Origin: Lachnospiraceae bacterium
GTDB taxonomy: Bacteria > Bacillota_A > Clostridia > Lachnospirales > Lachnospiraceae
NCBI GenBank assembly: GCA_900764695.1
Contig: CAAFOY010000030.1
Coordinates: 62,001-126,000 of the forward strand
DNA: 64,000 nt
Direction of reading: 5' to 3'
Part shown: piece by piece, positions 63,524 to 64,000 of the stretch
Layout: each line of letters begins with the position of its first letter
How positions within the stretch are numbered: the stretch's first letter is position 1
Made by a program: the position numbers and the translations under genes
The notes under the pieces: generated by a model
Database searches by the model: none
The model's input: the letters and a program-made list of their open reading frames with translations, nothing else
What the model was told of the DNA's origin: nothing

Positions 63524-64000
63524 TTATTTATAGTAATCAAACTGGTGACCGTAAATTTTTACTGTATCACCATCTTCAATTCCAAGTTCCTCTAATTCTT
63601 CAAGGATACCGTTGTTCTTCATAAAGTTCTGGAAGAACATAAAGCCCTTTTCTGAATCAATATTAGTATAACCAAGCATTCTCTCAATTCTCGGTCCTTC
63701 AACAGAATATAATCCGTCTTCAACTTTTTCAACAGTATATGGAAGTGATTCATTATCCTGGAATTCAAATGGGTCATATTCCTGTTCGTAAACAACAGGT
63801 TCGTCACCGAATTCATCTAAAAGACTTCTTACATAGAAAAGAAGTTCTTTTAATCCTTTACCACTAACTGCTGAAATTGGAAATACCTTAATATCAGGCT
63901 CAAACTCTTTTTTTATGCCATCGATAACTTCGTTAGTATCACCGTAAATTGCGTCAATTTTGTTAGCTGCAATAACCTGTGGTCTCTTTAAAAGATCAGG
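63524..64000 (-). CDS. obg: GTPase Obg (ObgE/CgtA), C-terminal part, cut by the window edge
   Basis: Obg is a GTPase for 50S maturation and stress response. About 158 residues are in the window. They include the G4 motif NKID in VIAANKIDAIYG, followed by a C-terminal OCT domain that ends with DGDTVKIYGHQFDYYK. The frame is open to position 64000 on the minus strand, so the start and the glycine-rich N-terminal domain lie outside. It heads the yhbY, nadD-yqeK, rsfS unit. Confidence 0.93.
   Translation of the reverse strand, partial: PDLLKRPQVIAANKIDAIYGDTNEVIDGIKKEFEPDIKVFPISAVSGKGLKELLFYVRSLLDEFGDEPVVYEQEYDPFEFQDNESLPYTVEKVEDGLYSVEGPRIERMLGYTNIDSEKGFMFFQNFMKNNGILEELEELGIEDGDTVKIYGHQFDYYK

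Noticed and set aside
1..64000. tRNA, rRNA, prophage, insertion sequences, toxin-antitoxin or defence systems
   Set aside because: None was seen on reading both strands. The xer gene is the only recombinase and is not accompanied by phage genes.

Overview
The window is one continuous stretch of a low-GC Firmicute chromosome, most likely from an anaerobic spore-forming member of the Clostridia close to Lachnospiraceae. The support is AT-rich DNA, strong AGGAGG-type ribosome binding sites, family-level similarity of nearly every protein to Clostridia, spore genes (spoIVA, yqfC, yqfD, a SpoVB-like flippase) and a divergent yneA-like/lexA pair with Gram-positive SOS boxes. I cannot fix the genus. 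No rRNA, tRNA, CRISPR array, prophage, insertion sequence or broken gene was seen. This is core chromosome with few accessory genes.

Layout. 1-3.9 kb: ffh, rpsP, khpA, rimM, trmD, rplS (protein targeting and ribosome maturation). 3.9-6.9 kb: rbgA, rnhB, yraN, pgeF. 7-12.3 kb: der, plsY, gpsA, a small alarmone synthetase and cardiolipin synthase (ribosome assembly plus phospholipid synthesis). 12.4-18.3 kb: spoIVA, tyrS, alaS, rpsU. 18.4-22.5 kb: yqfC, yqfD, phoH, ybeY and a DUF3048 protein. 22.6-29.2 kb: cdd, a SpoVB-like flippase, a BofC-C-like membrane protein, two overlapping FAD oxidoreductases and an unrecognised 394-residue protein. 29.2-38.5 kb: a DUF896 protein, fthC, miaB, mutS, mutL, miaA and an ynbB-like PLP enzyme (mismatch repair and tRNA i6A/ms2i6A modification). 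38.6-47.3 kb: radC, mreBCD, a large PBP2, minD, minE, rodA, mgsA (cell-shape operon, without minC). 47.8-54.9 kb: an HlyD-like adaptor, yggS, sepF, ylmH, aroB, lspA, an RluD-type synthase and a TtcA-type enzyme. 55-57.6 kb: a Xer-type recombinase, then divergent yneA-like and lexA. 57.6-64 kb, minus strand: an acyltransferase-3 protein, a His-rich CobW-family GTPase, a GH13 enzyme, rsfS, a nadD-yqeK fusion, yhbY and the 3' part of obg.

The most interesting stretch is 55-57.6 kb. Almost every gene before it is on the plus strand and almost every gene after it is on the minus strand. The switch falls next to an intact Xer-type recombinase gene, which is followed within 25 bp by a 28-bp sequence resembling a dif site. 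The adjacent SOS module has three LexA boxes around a near-consensus promoter, and the whole module is bracketed by two identical 17-bp palindrome-containing repeats. This may mark a replication-terminus region with a self-contained chromosome-resolution and SOS division-arrest module, but that remains a hypothesis. Other points worth following are the minD-minE pair without minC, a roughly 230-residue insertion in PBP2, an HlyD-like adaptor without a pump in a division gene cluster, and a hairpin between the ribosome binding site and start codon of aroB.

Start codons were chosen from ribosome binding sites where these disagreed with the longest open frame (for example ffh, rimM, der, alaS, yqfD, mreB, lexA, ttcA-like and cobW-family).
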